14,236 bases of DNA from JBAZTO01 sp041661865. Its GTDB lineage: Bacteria; Planctomycetota; Phycisphaerae; SM23-33. The stretch lies in assembly GCA_041661865.1 (NCBI GenBank), contig JBAZTO010000074.1:1-14236 (forward strand), written 5' to 3'. The notes beneath the pieces are model-generated. The model was not told where the DNA came from and did not search any database. It was given only the letters and a program-made list of their open reading frames with translations. Each line of letters starts with the position of its first letter. Within the stretch, counting starts at the first letter, position 1. Below, piece by piece: positions 1 through 8,236 of the stretch. A program made the translations under genes and the position numbers.

Positions 1-60
1 TTCGTCGCTGACTTCCCAAATGGTTGGAAGCGGCTTTACCTTACGTTTTCGTCTGGCCAT
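1..60 (-). CDS. IS5-like transposase, N-terminal fragment (cut by window edge)
   Basis: Reading leftward from the ATG at 60-58 gives 20 codons beginning MARRKRKVKPLP and continuing TIWEVSDE, open to the window edge. A strong ribosome binding site, AAGGAG (67-72 on the minus strand), sits 6 nt before the ATG, which makes this a real gene start. The basic opening followed by a TIWEVxDE-type segment resembles the N-terminus of IS5-family DDE transposases common in planctomycete and cyanobacterial genomes, where it is usually followed by a helix containing LWxxIEP. That is recalled family knowledge. Catalytic residues lie outside the window, so the family is a moderate call. Local base composition looks less GC-rich than the neighbouring genes, as expected for a mobile element. 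Whether the gene is intact cannot be seen here. Confidence 0.6.
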   Translation of the reverse strand, partial: MARRKRKVKPLPTIWEVSDE

Positions 61-201
61 CCGTGGCTCCTTGGTTGGGGTCCTACGGAGGGTTATCGGA
101 AAAATAGAGGCTTTTGAGATAGTTACTAAATGGTCCTGTGCAAGTTCGCACGGGTCAGGGCGGCGGGTGCGGAGAATGCACCGTCCCGAGCTATAGCGGG
201 C
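61..201. mobile_element. Probable left flank/terminal end of the IS5-like element plus spacer
   Basis: This stretch separates the transposase start from the stop of the glycosyltransferase gene. The part from 61 to about 125 is AT-richer than the flanking genes and should contain the terminal inverted repeat of the insertion sequence. The exact end cannot be placed because the other terminus is outside the window. At 185-200 an imperfect palindrome (CCCG, inner core GCTATAGC, CGGG) lies directly beside the glycosyltransferase stop. It has no following T-tract, so it is not a convincing terminator. I see no gene here. Confidence 0.35.
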
Positions 202-1260
202 TCACGCGATACAGCCAGGCCGCCGGGCGGCTTGGTGAATCTCCGCCAGCTTGTGGCGGCATTGATCGACACTGAGGGCGCCGGCGGCGCGACGCTCTGC
301 CGATGCGGCGAGGGACGCGCGGAGTGCGGGGGCTTCCAGCATTTCAAGCACCGCCGCCGAGGCTGAGCGGACATCCCCGCAAGGCGTCAACCGGCCGGCG
401 TCGCCCAGGATCTCGCTCACGTCGTCGTCGGCCCAGGCCACGATGGGCAACCCAGCCGCCATGGCCGCGGCGAGATTGGACAACCCGCCCTCGCGGCTGA
501 AAAAGAACACGGCCAGGTCTGCCGCCGCCAGCGCGTCGGGGATGGCCAGTTGCTCCTCGGGCATGAGAATCTCTTCCCCGTGGCCGGTGGCATCGGCGAA
601 TCGTCGAACCTCCGCCACACAAGGCCCGACGCCGGGCAGCAGCAGGCGCAGGTTGCTCTTGATCTGTCGCAGCACGGCGTGAATCCAGCAGGCGTAGCAG
701 TGGCCGGCCTGCCAGGTTATCCCCGCCGGCGCGACCACCAGTTGCTCATGCTCAGCCAGGCCCAGCGAGGCTCGCGCCTGTTTGCGCCGCGCGGCGGCGT
801 CGCCGGTCACGCGGGCACAGGGCGGCAGCACATGGATTGTCGCCGGGCAGTCCAGGGCTTTGAGGAGGCAGAGGCGACAACTTTCGGTGGGGACAGTCAG
901 CATCAGTTCGCCCCCCCGGACCAGTTTGGCCAGCCGGGCCAGGTCCGCCGGAGCGGGCACGTGAGGCAGCGACAGGACCGCACCGCAGCCGCGTTGGTCG
1001 GCGATGGCCCCGGCGACCTGTGCCGCCGGAATCGACCAGGCATGCACGGCCTTCTCTTGTCCCGGGAAACCTCCATTTCTCCATCCGCACAAAGTGGCCG
1101 CGGAGAGCGGGCGGTGGAGTTCTTCGACCGGCCAGGGCAGCGGCCGGTCTGGACAGGGGCCTGCCGAAACCAGACGGTCGGCCGGACTGGCCGCCAGGGC
1201 CAGTTGGTCGAGCATCTCGGCGGGCGCATCGGAATCGATAATGTGAAGCACACCCAGCAT
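202..1260 (-). CDS. Divergent GT4-like (GT-B fold) glycosyltransferase
   Basis: The product has 352 residues from the ATG at 1260. The C-terminal half looks like the nucleotide-sugar binding domain of family 4 glycosyltransferases. A strand at about 200-213 begins the domain, LRLLLPGVG follows at 204-212, then an IPDALAAADLAVFFF segment at 240-254. Next comes REGGLSNLAAAMAAGLPIVA at 256-275, which carries the EGxxN...E-like region that binds the donor in this fold; the usual second Glu of E-x7-E is replaced. The N-terminal acceptor half is weakly conserved and lacks an obvious glycine-rich loop. The protein is cysteine-rich (13 Cys). There is no signal peptide or membrane segment, so it should be cytoplasmic, acting in glycan or envelope polymer synthesis. 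The reading frame opens further upstream to 1335, but only 1260 gives a sensible N-terminus (MLGVLHIID); its ribosome binding site is poor, so the start is uncertain. Acceptor and product are unknown. Confidence 0.7.
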   Translation of the reverse strand: MLGVLHIIDSDAPAEMLDQLALAASPADRLVSAGPCPDRPLPWPVEELHRPLSAATLCGWRNGGFPGQEKAVHAWSIPAAQVAGAIADQRGCGAVLSLPHVPAPADLARLAKLVRGGELMLTVPTESCRLCLLKALDCPATIHVLPPCARVTGDAAARRKQARASLGLAEHEQLVVAPAGITWQAGHCYACWIHAVLRQIKSNLRLLLPGVGPCVAEVRRFADATGHGEEILMPEEQLAIPDALAAADLAVFFFSREGGLSNLAAAMAAGLPIVAWADDDVSEILGDAGRLTPCGDVRSASAAVLEMLEAPALRASLAASAERRAAGALSVDQCRHKLAEIHQAARRPGCIA

Positions 1261-1297
1261 GGCCGCGAATGATAAGACCAAAACTCCTCCGGGGCAA

Positions 1298-1331
1298 GGC
1301 CCTGCCGCTGCATTGGCCCTGCCGCTGCATC
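1298..1331. repeat. Two tandem 17-bp units
   Basis: GGCCCTGCCGCTGCATT occurs at 1298-1314 and again at 1315-1331 with one final-base change. It lies in the gap between the kinase stop and the probable glycosyltransferase start, within the open extension of the latter. A small palindrome, CCGGG-AAT-CCCGG, follows at 1357-1369; it lacks a T-tract on either strand, so I do not call it a terminator. Confidence 0.6.
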
Positions 1332-1403
1332 TCAAGCCGGGTATGTCTCACGGTTTCCGGGAATCCCGGCCGACAAGGGCGTGGGATTCACAACCGCGCC
1401 TAT

Positions 1404-3071
1404 TCACGACTTTATCGCGAAATAGAACGTGGTTCCTTCACCCACCTTCGATTCCACCCAGATTCGTCCCCTGTGCCGATCGACGATCTTCTTGCAGATA
1501 GCCAGGCCGATGCCAGTGCCGGGGTAATGTTCGTGGCCATGCAGCCGCTGGAAGATGACGAAGATACGATCGTGCTGATCCGGCGAGATGCCGATGCCAT
1601 TATCCTTTACCGAGAACAGCCACTGGCCCTCTTGTTGTCGCGCGCCGACGTGGATCTTCGGCGCCACGCCCTCGCGACGGAACTTAAGGGCGTTGCCGAT
1701 GAGGTTCTGGAAGAGCTGCACGATCTGCGTTTCATCGGCAACCAGGGTGGGCAACGGGTCGTGCGTCACGCCAGCATTGCTCTCATACAGGGCGGTCCCA
1801 AGATTGGCCAGGGCCCGATCCAGCGCCACCTGGCAGGCTATGGCGCTTGGCTGTCTGCCGCCGGTGTGGACCCGCGAATAGGCCAGCAGGTCCATGATCA
1901 AATTCGACATTCGCGAGGCGCCGTCTACCGCATGGCGGATATACTCGTCGGCCCTGTCATCCAGCTTGCCCTTGTACCGGTCTTGTAGCAGTTTCATGAA
2001 GCCGGTGACCTGGCGCAACGGTTCCTGGAGGTCGTGTGAAACCACGTAGGCAAACTGCGCCAGATCCTTGTTGGACCGGTCGAGTTCCTCGGTCGCCTGT
2101 TGAAGGGCGTCCTCGGCCTGTTTCATGCGGCTGATGTCCAGGTTGATGCCTGCCCAGCAAATAACATCACCCCGCTCATTCTGCACGGGCACGCCACGGG
2201 CCAGGATCGGGTGCCATTGCCCGTCCACGCCACGGAAACGGTGTTCGACGTCCCATTTTCCGCCGGTACGAACGCACTCCTTCCACTCGGAAATGGTTCG
2301 CTCGGCGTCGTCCGGATGGAGTACTTCGCCCCAGCCGAATTTCGAGCATTGCTCTTGGGTCAGTCCCACCAGTTTCAGGAAAGACTCGCTGGCGTATATA
2401 TTGCGTCCGCTGGGGTCGCAGACCCATACTCCGTAGTCGATGGACTCGCCGATGGCGCGGTAGAGCCGCTCGCTGTCGCGTACGGCCTTCTCAGCCTGCT
2501 GGCGTTCGGAGACGTCGCTCATGGCAACACTGATAGCCGGGCTCTTGCCGCCGGCCGGGGATTCTTGGGCGGGCCGGTCCAGACGGATGCTCTCCAGTCG
2601 GGCGTAGAATGTGGAACCGTCCGCCCGCGTGAACGTCAGCTCGCAGGTCTGCTTTTCGGCCGAACGCAACACGCTCGCAAAATACTGATTCCACCGGTCC
2701 GAGTCGTCGGGCGCCACAAATTGCCCCAGCCCGCGGCGGACCAGTTGGGAGCGATCAATCCCCAGGAGGCTTGCCCCCATGATGTTTACCTGTCCGATGG
2801 TCCCGTCGGGACCGAGGGTGAAGTAGCCCACCGGCGCGAAATCGTACAGGTCCGTGTATCGTTCCAGCCCGGCCTCGATTTCCGAGCGGGCCTGGATGAG
2901 CTCCTCATTCTGCATCTCCAGTTCGACCTGGTGGACCTGCAACTCGTGGAGCAATCGCAGCGTGTCCAGCTCCGTCCCGAGCCGGACCGCTTCGGTCTTT
3001 TGCTCTCGCAGGCGCTGCTCCGCCAGACGCCGCAGATCGGCGGAGGAGGGTCGGTTACCCTTGTTTTTCAT
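1404..3071 (-). CDS. PAS-PAS sensor histidine kinase
   Basis: The product is a 555-residue cytoplasmic kinase with no membrane segments. In order it has a charged coiled coil (about 10-65), a first PAS domain (about 70-190, YTDLYDFAPVGYFTL...), a second PAS/PAC domain (about 205-320), a HisKA dimerisation domain and a HATPase_c domain. The phosphoacceptor is His346 in SHDLQEPLRQV, the form typical of phytochrome-like HisKA kinases. The ATP-binding boxes are complete: N-box NLIGNALKF (Asn460), G1 DNGIGI (490-495), an F-box around IFQRLHG, and G2 GTGIGLAI (518-525). The start at 3071 is fixed by AAAGGAGG at 3078-3085 with a 6-nt spacer. It overlaps the end of the CheB-CheR gene by 17 bp, implying cotranscription and translational coupling. 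There is no receiver domain in this protein and no response regulator gene in the window, so its phosphotransfer partner is unknown. The ligand of the PAS domains is also unknown. Confidence 0.93.
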   Translation of the reverse strand: MKNKGNRPSSADLRRLAEQRLREQKTEAVRLGTELDTLRLLHELQVHQVELEMQNEELIQARSEIEAGLERYTDLYDFAPVGYFTLGPDGTIGQVNIMGASLLGIDRSQLVRRGLGQFVAPDDSDRWNQYFASVLRSAEKQTCELTFTRADGSTFYARLESIRLDRPAQESPAGGKSPAISVAMSDVSERQQAEKAVRDSERLYRAIGESIDYGVWVCDPSGRNIYASESFLKLVGLTQEQCSKFGWGEVLHPDDAERTISEWKECVRTGGKWDVEHRFRGVDGQWHPILARGVPVQNERGDVICWAGINLDISRMKQAEDALQQATEELDRSNKDLAQFAYVVSHDLQEPLRQVTGFMKLLQDRYKGKLDDRADEYIRHAVDGASRMSNLIMDLLAYSRVHTGGRQPSAIACQVALDRALANLGTALYESNAGVTHDPLPTLVADETQIVQLFQNLIGNALKFRREGVAPKIHVGARQQEGQWLFSVKDNGIGISPDQHDRIFVIFQRLHGHEHYPGTGIGLAICKKIVDRHRGRIWVESKVGEGTTFYFAIKS

Positions 3072-6048
3072 TAGGCGCCTCCTTTGTTCGGCCAATCCTG
3101 GATCCTCTCGTCCGTTCCGTTGTCGCAATCGCATACATCTGCCCGGCCTCATTCACCAAAGCGGTGGCGGTCATCCAGACCTCCACGACCTTGCCCTCTT
3201 TGGTGATTCGTTGGGTCCGATACGGTTCCAGGATTTCAGCCAGGCTAAGCTGATGCACCTTGGCCAACGCCTCCTCTCGCAGCCCCTCCGGGATCAGGTC
3301 GCGGACGTTCATCACCATCGCCTCCGCTTCACTCCAACCGTACATCCTCACCGCTCCAGGGTTCCAGGCCAGGATGCGGCCGTCCAGATCCTGCACGGTG
3401 ATGGCATCGTACGCATCACGCACGACCACAGCCAGACGAGGCAAAGCATTGGCTTTTCGCAGCGCCTCCTCCGCGCGCTTCGTCTCCGTGATGTCGACAA
3501 AGGTGATCGCCAGGCCGTCGATCACGTTCTCCAGGGTGCGGTAGGGCACGATCCGCGCCGCAAACCAGCGATCGTTGCTGGCGGAAACCTGCTTCTCGAT
3601 GGGCACCAGCGTCCGCAGCACCTCCCGCGCGTCCTCGGCCAGCTCGGGGTAGCGCAGTTCGGAGGCGATGTTCGTGATCGGACGGCCCGCGTCGGCCGGG
3701 ATCAGGGGGATGATCTTCGTCGCATGGGTGGTGAACCGCCTCAGGCGGAGATCATTGTCCAGGAACACGGTGGCGATGTCCGTGGCGTTCAAGAGGTTCT
3801 TCATGTCGCTGTTGGCCCGCGAAAGCTCTTCCATCTTGGCCTGTTGCTCATGATTGACCGTCTGAAGCTCCTCGTTCATCGACTGCATCTCTTCCTTGGA
3901 GGTAGTCAATTCCTCGTTGGTCGACTGGAGTTCCTCGTTAGTGGATTGAAGCTCCTCGTTGGTGCTCTTGAGCTCTTCCTGGGAGGTCTGCATCTCTTCC
4001 CGGAGGGTCCGAAGATCCTCGCGGGTCTGCTGGAGTTCCTGCTGTGCCTGGGCCAGATGGATGTTGTGGACAGGGGATCGCTTCCTGCCTGTCGCCGGCG
4101 TATCGGGGGGTGTCACAACGTCCGTAAAGACGACCATCACCATCCCACGCAGCGCCTCGGGGGTATCAATCGACTGGAGCGTGACGTCCAAGACCTGCGT
4201 CCCGCCGTTGGTCCCCACCTTTATGTTGCTGAGTTTGAGGGGGGCCGTCTGCCGAAGAACCTTCGCGAAGGCGTTGCCCAGTTCGTGGCGCAACCCCTCA
4301 CGGGCCATGGCGAAGAGGTTCCAATTGGCCTTGCCGGCCGCCGGCTCCAGGTACTTGCCCGTCCGACCGCTGATGAAGAGGATGTCGCCCTTGTCGTTGA
4401 CCAGCACGGCCGCCGGGGAATACTGCTGTAGGAGAAGTTGCTCGGCCATCGACTGGAGGTTGGGGGCGGGCCTGTCCACCTTGGGGCGTTCGGGCAGGCT
4501 CGGCATAGCGGGGGCAAAGGATGTGGGTAATTCCAGCGGTTCGGTCCGCGGGGCAGACTCCAGCCGCCGGTAGAGCCGCGACTTTCCCTTGAGCGGGGTG
4601 AACAGGTCGGTAAAGGCGCCGATGGACTCCGCGCTGCCCAGGAACAGGATGCCGCCAGGATTCATGCTGTAGTGAAACAGAGGCAGGATCTTCTTCTGCA
4701 ACTCCGGGACGAGGTAAATCAGCAGGTTCCGGCAGGTCAGGATGTCCAACTTGGTGAAGGGTGGATCCATGACAAGATTCTGCGGGGCGAAGATCACCAT
4801 CTCACGGATCTCCTTGCTGATCCGGTAGCCGTGCTCCTCCTTGACGAAGAACCGGCTCAGACGCTGCGGCGACACATCCGCGGCGATGTTGGCCGGGTAG
4901 GCGCCCTGGCGAGCCTTGGCGATGGCCTCAGGGTCCAGGTCCGTGGCAAAGACCTGGAGCGTGTACTTCTGGGCAGGCTTCATTTTCTGCACCGCCTCTT
5001 TGAAGATCATGGCCAGGGAGTAGGCTTCCTCGCCTGTCGAGCAGCCTGGCGTCCAGGCCCGCAGCGTCTGCGCGGGCCGGCGGCCCGCCAGGAGCGATGG
5101 GATTGCCTCTGTCTTAAGTTGATCCCAGGCGGCCGGGTCGCGGAAGAAGCTGGTCACGCCGATCAGGAGCTCCTTAAAGAGCAATTCGATCTCCTGGGGG
5201 TTCTCCTGGAGGAACCGGACATAGTCAGCGATCTTGCCGATCTGGTGGATGCCCATGCGCCGCTCGATCCGGCGATGCACGGTGTTGCTCTTGTACAGGG
5301 AGAAATCGTGGCCCGTCTGAGCCCGCAGTAGAATGTAGACCTTCTCGATGACGCTGAGGGTTTTGCTCTCCAGTGTCAGGCCGGGTTGGGTGATCAGCGG
5401 AACGTGTTTGAGAACCGCGATGATCTTTGCGGGCAGGTCTTCCACGGGGGCGACGACGTCGACCAGTCCGGCGTCAATGGCGTTTCGGGGCATGCTGTCG
5501 AACTTGGCCGAGGCCGGATCCTGCACGAAGACAATCCCCGCCTTTTCCTTGATGGCCTTGAGGCCCAGCGTGCCGTCGGTGCCCATGCCCGAGAGGATGA
5601 CCCCGATGCTTCGCTCCTGCCGGTCATCGGCCAGGGAACGGAAGAAGAAATCTATCGGCAGGCGGAGCCCTCGGGGCGTCACCGGATCCAGCAGGTGCAG
5701 AACCCCGTGCAGAATCGACATGTCCTTGTTGGGCGGAATCACATAGACGCAGTCGGGCTGGACCTGGGTGCAATCCTCGACCTGGTGGACCTGCATGTGC
5801 GTGGCGCGCTGGAGCAACTCGGGCATGAGGGCCTTGTGGGTGGGATCCAGATGCTGCACGATGACAAAGGCCATGCCGCTGCCTTCGGGCACATGCCCCA
5901 GGAACCGATCCAGGGCCTCCAGCCCGCCGGCAGAGGCGCCGATGCCAACGATGGGGAAGCGGAAGTTCTCTTGTCGGGTCGGCTTGGCTTTGGAGACGGT
6001 CTTGGCCGACTCCTCCTTGCTGCCTGGGGGCTTTGTCCGCCTCTTCAT
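3055..6048 (-). CDS. CheB-CheR fusion with C-terminal coiled coil and PAS domains
   Basis: The product has 997 residues. Residues about 31-215 form a CheB methylesterase domain with the expected triad: Ser39 in GIGASAGG, His66 in VQHLDPTH and Asp158 in SGMGTDGT. It has no N-terminal receiver domain. Residues about 225-500 are a CheR methyltransferase with the SAM-binding loop TPGCSTGEEAYS (about 333-344), ATDLDPEAI and the CRNLLIYL segment (439-446). A PAS-like region follows (about 535-640). Next is a long coiled coil (about 665-755) with nearly identical STNEELQ heptads, then two PAS domains (about 755-860 and 870-975). Such proteins are thought to act on glutamates of signalling partners or in chemosensory and stress pathways, but no MCP or cheA is in view. 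Many relatives continue into a histidine kinase; here the kinase is the next gene, overlapping by 17 bp. The ATG at 6048 is preceded by GAAGGA (6058-6063, 9-nt spacer). Upstream in-frame ATGs lack such a site. Confidence 0.93.
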   Translation of the reverse strand: MKRRTKPPGSKEESAKTVSKAKPTRQENFRFPIVGIGASAGGLEALDRFLGHVPEGSGMAFVIVQHLDPTHKALMPELLQRATHMQVHQVEDCTQVQPDCVYVIPPNKDMSILHGVLHLLDPVTPRGLRLPIDFFFRSLADDRQERSIGVILSGMGTDGTLGLKAIKEKAGIVFVQDPASAKFDSMPRNAIDAGLVDVVAPVEDLPAKIIAVLKHVPLITQPGLTLESKTLSVIEKVYILLRAQTGHDFSLYKSNTVHRRIERRMGIHQIGKIADYVRFLQENPQEIELLFKELLIGVTSFFRDPAAWDQLKTEAIPSLLAGRRPAQTLRAWTPGCSTGEEAYSLAMIFKEAVQKMKPAQKYTLQVFATDLDPEAIAKARQGAYPANIAADVSPQRLSRFFVKEEHGYRISKEIREMVIFAPQNLVMDPPFTKLDILTCRNLLIYLVPELQKKILPLFHYSMNPGGILFLGSAESIGAFTDLFTPLKGKSRLYRRLESAPRTEPLELPTSFAPAMPSLPERPKVDRPAPNLQSMAEQLLLQQYSPAAVLVNDKGDILFISGRTGKYLEPAAGKANWNLFAMAREGLRHELGNAFAKVLRQTAPLKLSNIKVGTNGGTQVLDVTLQSIDTPEALRGMVMVVFTDVVTPPDTPATGRKRSPVHNIHLAQAQQELQQTREDLRTLREEMQTSQEELKSTNEELQSTNEELQSTNEELTTSKEEMQSMNEELQTVNHEQQAKMEELSRANSDMKNLLNATDIATVFLDNDLRLRRFTTHATKIIPLIPADAGRPITNIASELRYPELAEDAREVLRTLVPIEKQVSASNDRWFAARIVPYRTLENVIDGLAITFVDITETKRAEEALRKANALPRLAVVVRDAYDAITVQDLDGRILAWNPGAVRMYGWSEAEAMVMNVRDLIPEGLREEALAKVHQLSLAEILEPYRTQRITKEGKVVEVWMTATALVNEAGQMYAIATTERTRGSRIGRTKEAPNEKQG
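3907..3966 (-). repeat. 21-bp tandem heptad repeat inside the CheB-CheR coiled coil
   Basis: Three successive units encode STNEELQ-type heptads (the third ends in STNEEL). They are surrounded by related heptads such as TSQEELK, TSKEEMQ and SMNEELQ. The register of Leu/Met every seven residues indicates a continuous parallel coiled coil linking the CheR half to the PAS domains, a recognised signalling-helix style. The repeat at the DNA level could expand or contract in multiples of 21 bp without breaking the frame. Confidence 0.75.
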
Positions 6049-6348
6049 GATCGTGATTCCTTCTTTGTCCGATCCAGACCCCAGGGATAAAACCCCCTGG
6101 CGCCAGACCGTTGCCGGATAGGCTGATCGTGACAGCAACAGAACGTCACCTCGGTATTCTACAGTGTATCAACACAAAACGCCATGTCGCCATATTTTGC
6201 GTCGTTCGGGCATCAGGTGTCGTGCCACTGTGGCGGGGGCCGACTCACTACCGCTTCACTTGAGGGAGGCGTTTGGGGCGAGATTTGGTGACGCAGCCTA
6301 ATAGAGCCTTGCCACGGACCTTGGAAACCCGGCCATGCGACCTGAGGC
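6049..6348. promoter_or_regulatory. Intergenic region upstream of the CheB-CheR/kinase operon; weak promoter candidate
   Basis: About 300 bp separate the lyase stop from the CheB-CheR start. On the minus strand TAGAAT (6156-6161) could be a -10 element about 100 nt before the start. It lies 2 nt beyond a short palindrome, GTGT-TGAT-ACAC (6164-6175), that could be an operator. No convincing -35 hexamer sits at 16-18 bp. The rest (about 6180-6348) shows no gene, no clear terminator for the lyase gene and no strong hairpin. This is a weak, by-eye call. Confidence 0.22.
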
Positions 6349-8190
6349 CTACTTCAGCGTGACCTCTTCAAGCTGTAGGTGGCGTTTTCGGGCCTTAAAG
6401 TGCAGAGATATCGCCCCGGCCTTGACGTGGATGGCGCCGGCGGCGGGGTGGATCTCGACGGCCTCGGTCAGGGCCTTGCGCGAAAAGACACTGGCCACGA
6501 AGGCCTTGCCGCGCAGCACGGTCTTGAGGTGGATGATGCTCTCGGTCTGTTGGGGCTGGAGTGAGTGCTGTTCGAGGGTGACGACCGATTCGCCGGTGGT
6601 GGCGGCCAGTGCAAAATAGACGCAGCTTTTCTGGCCGGCGATGGAGCCGCACTTGAGCGATCTGTTGAGGTCGATCTGCCCCAGGCTGTGCCAGAACAGG
6701 TCGAGTGCCTCGGCCTGTTTGCCCGTCAGTTCGTCCAGAACGACCAGCGTGTGGGCTTTCTGGCCCTTGGCGTCGAGGATCATGACCAGGTGGCGGACGA
6801 AGTGGACATCGTCGCCGCAGGCGGTTTCGGCGTCGCAGGCGAGGTAGTGATAGCCGACGCCGACGCCGGCCTCGATGATCTCGCCCTGGGCGTCGATCTG
6901 GTGGTCGCGCTGGCCGACGATGAGCGTGTTGTGCGAGCGGGCCTGGACCTGGTAGAACTCGCCGCGCGCGTCGGAGAAGTAGGCCCGGCTGAAGGGGGCG
7001 TGGCCGGGGTCGGTCAGCAGCATCTCGCCATCGACCTGGAACTGGATGGAGTTCATGTCGCGCTGCGAGTGGTTGGCTGACAGGTCGCCGGTCTTGGCCG
7101 CCACATAGAAGGCCGGCTCGGGCCAGTGGTCGGCCATCGCCGCCCAACCGATCTCGTGAAAGACCTTCACGGGGGCCAGTTCGCTGGGCTTGGTGATTTC
7201 GGCGTCGATGGGGCGGAAGAGCAGTCCCAGCCCGGCCGAGGACCAGCCGCCGACCACGACGTCCTGGCGATAGGCGAAGTGGTCCAGCCACCAGCCGATC
7301 TCGTTCTGGCCGTAGTGCTTGACCAGCAGGTACAGGGCCCCGAACAGCGGGACGGCCGGGTTGTCGCCGAAGCTGGCGGCCTGTCCGTTGGGCGTGAAAT
7401 AAACCGGGAAGGCGCCGGTGGCGTCCATCCCTCGCATGTGGAGAAGTCGCTGATCGTCCATCGTCCGCCGCGCCGCCTCGGCCAGCAGCAGGACGTAGCG
7501 CATGGCGTAGCCCCAGTAGCCGGTACCCTCGTCCCAACCGCCTTCGCGGCCGAGGGCGTCGAAGAAGTGCCTCAGCCCGCCCAGGGCCATGTTGTAGACC
7601 TCTTGGGCGGCAGGTTCGTCATCGCCCAGGGCCAGCCCGGCGATCGCGCAGCCGGAGTTGACCACGGCGTTCCAGTTGTGATAGACGCTGTGCCACCAGG
7701 CCTGCTGGCTGACGGCCTTGCGGTAGGGCTCGATGGCCTTGTGGCGGATGGCCTGGATAATCCGCAGGCGGTCGGGCTCGCCCAGATCCTCCCACAGCCA
7801 GTCCAGCCCGACCGCGGCGGCCACGGCGGCCTCGGCGGTGCAAAGGTCGGCGTGGGCCTGGCCGTGGCAGGGATCGACCCAGGTGCTCCAGGCAGTCAGG
7901 TTGCGGAGTTCCTCGATGGCCCGGTCGCGGAAGGCGAAGTTGCGGTCGATGTGGTGGGCGATGAGCAGGTCCATGATCCGCCCCTGGGTAGTCTGGGCGG
8001 CCATCACGGCCGAGTCCCAGCTACCGTGTTCCCACCCTCTCCGCCAATGTTGCTCGTTGACGGGAGAAGCCTCCAGGATCAGTGAACAGCGGCGGACCAG
8101 GGCTTCGTAGATGCGGTCGAAGGGCTTCCTCTTGATGCGGTCCTTGAGGGCGGTCAATTCTTCCCTGCTGGCCAATATCCCACGTCTCAT
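6349..8190 (-). CDS. Heparinase II/III-family polysaccharide lyase-like protein
   Basis: The product has 613 residues and the two-part layout of heparinase II/III enzymes. An N-terminal alpha/alpha toroid (about 1-310) contains YHNWNAVVNSG (170-180) and EGGWDEGTGYWGYAM (216-230). These match the Asn/His and Glu/Tyr surfaces that line the uronate-cleaving cleft in this superfamily, with Tyr225 a candidate catalytic tyrosine. A C-terminal beta-sandwich domain carries HSQRDMNSIQF (374-384), DPGHAPFSRAYF (394-405) and the hallmark RSHNTLIV (418-425). The family cleaves acidic polysaccharides or oligosaccharides by beta-elimination; the substrate here cannot be told (alginate, heparin-like, ulvan-like or other). 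There is no signal peptide, so the protein may be cytoplasmic and act on imported oligosaccharides, or be exported by another route. ATG 8190 is the first possible start, since an in-frame TGA lies two codons upstream, and GGAAG precedes it by about 6 nt. It is a single-gene unit. Confidence 0.82.
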   Translation of the reverse strand: MRRGILASREELTALKDRIKRKPFDRIYEALVRRCSLILEASPVNEQHWRRGWEHGSWDSAVMAAQTTQGRIMDLLIAHHIDRNFAFRDRAIEELRNLTAWSTWVDPCHGQAHADLCTAEAAVAAAVGLDWLWEDLGEPDRLRIIQAIRHKAIEPYRKAVSQQAWWHSVYHNWNAVVNSGCAIAGLALGDDEPAAQEVYNMALGGLRHFFDALGREGGWDEGTGYWGYAMRYVLLLAEAARRTMDDQRLLHMRGMDATGAFPVYFTPNGQAASFGDNPAVPLFGALYLLVKHYGQNEIGWWLDHFAYRQDVVVGGWSSAGLGLLFRPIDAEITKPSELAPVKVFHEIGWAAMADHWPEPAFYVAAKTGDLSANHSQRDMNSIQFQVDGEMLLTDPGHAPFSRAYFSDARGEFYQVQARSHNTLIVGQRDHQIDAQGEIIEAGVGVGYHYLACDAETACGDDVHFVRHLVMILDAKGQKAHTLVVLDELTGKQAEALDLFWHSLGQIDLNRSLKCGSIAGQKSCVYFALAATTGESVVTLEQHSLQPQQTESIIHLKTVLRGKAFVASVFSRKALTEAVEIHPAAGAIHVKAGAISLHFKARKRHLQLEEVTLK

Positions 8191-8236
8191 CGGTCACTTC
8201 CATCCATAGAATTCGTTCAAGAAGGTAACTCACCCA

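Noticed and set aside
1357..1369. Terminator for the histidine kinase gene
   Set aside because: The 5-bp stem CCGGG/CCCGG has no following T-run on the minus strand.
3055..3071. Frameshift joining the CheBR protein and kinase as one broken gene
   Set aside because: The kinase has its own strong Shine-Dalgarno (AAAGGAGG, 6-nt spacer) and coiled-coil N-terminus, so a genuine overlap is the simpler reading; sequencing error is not excluded.
2854..4431. Plus-strand open frame (525 codons) across the CheBR and kinase genes
   Set aside because: It is opposite two genes with complete catalytic motifs; its product is a low-complexity shadow with no ribosome site.
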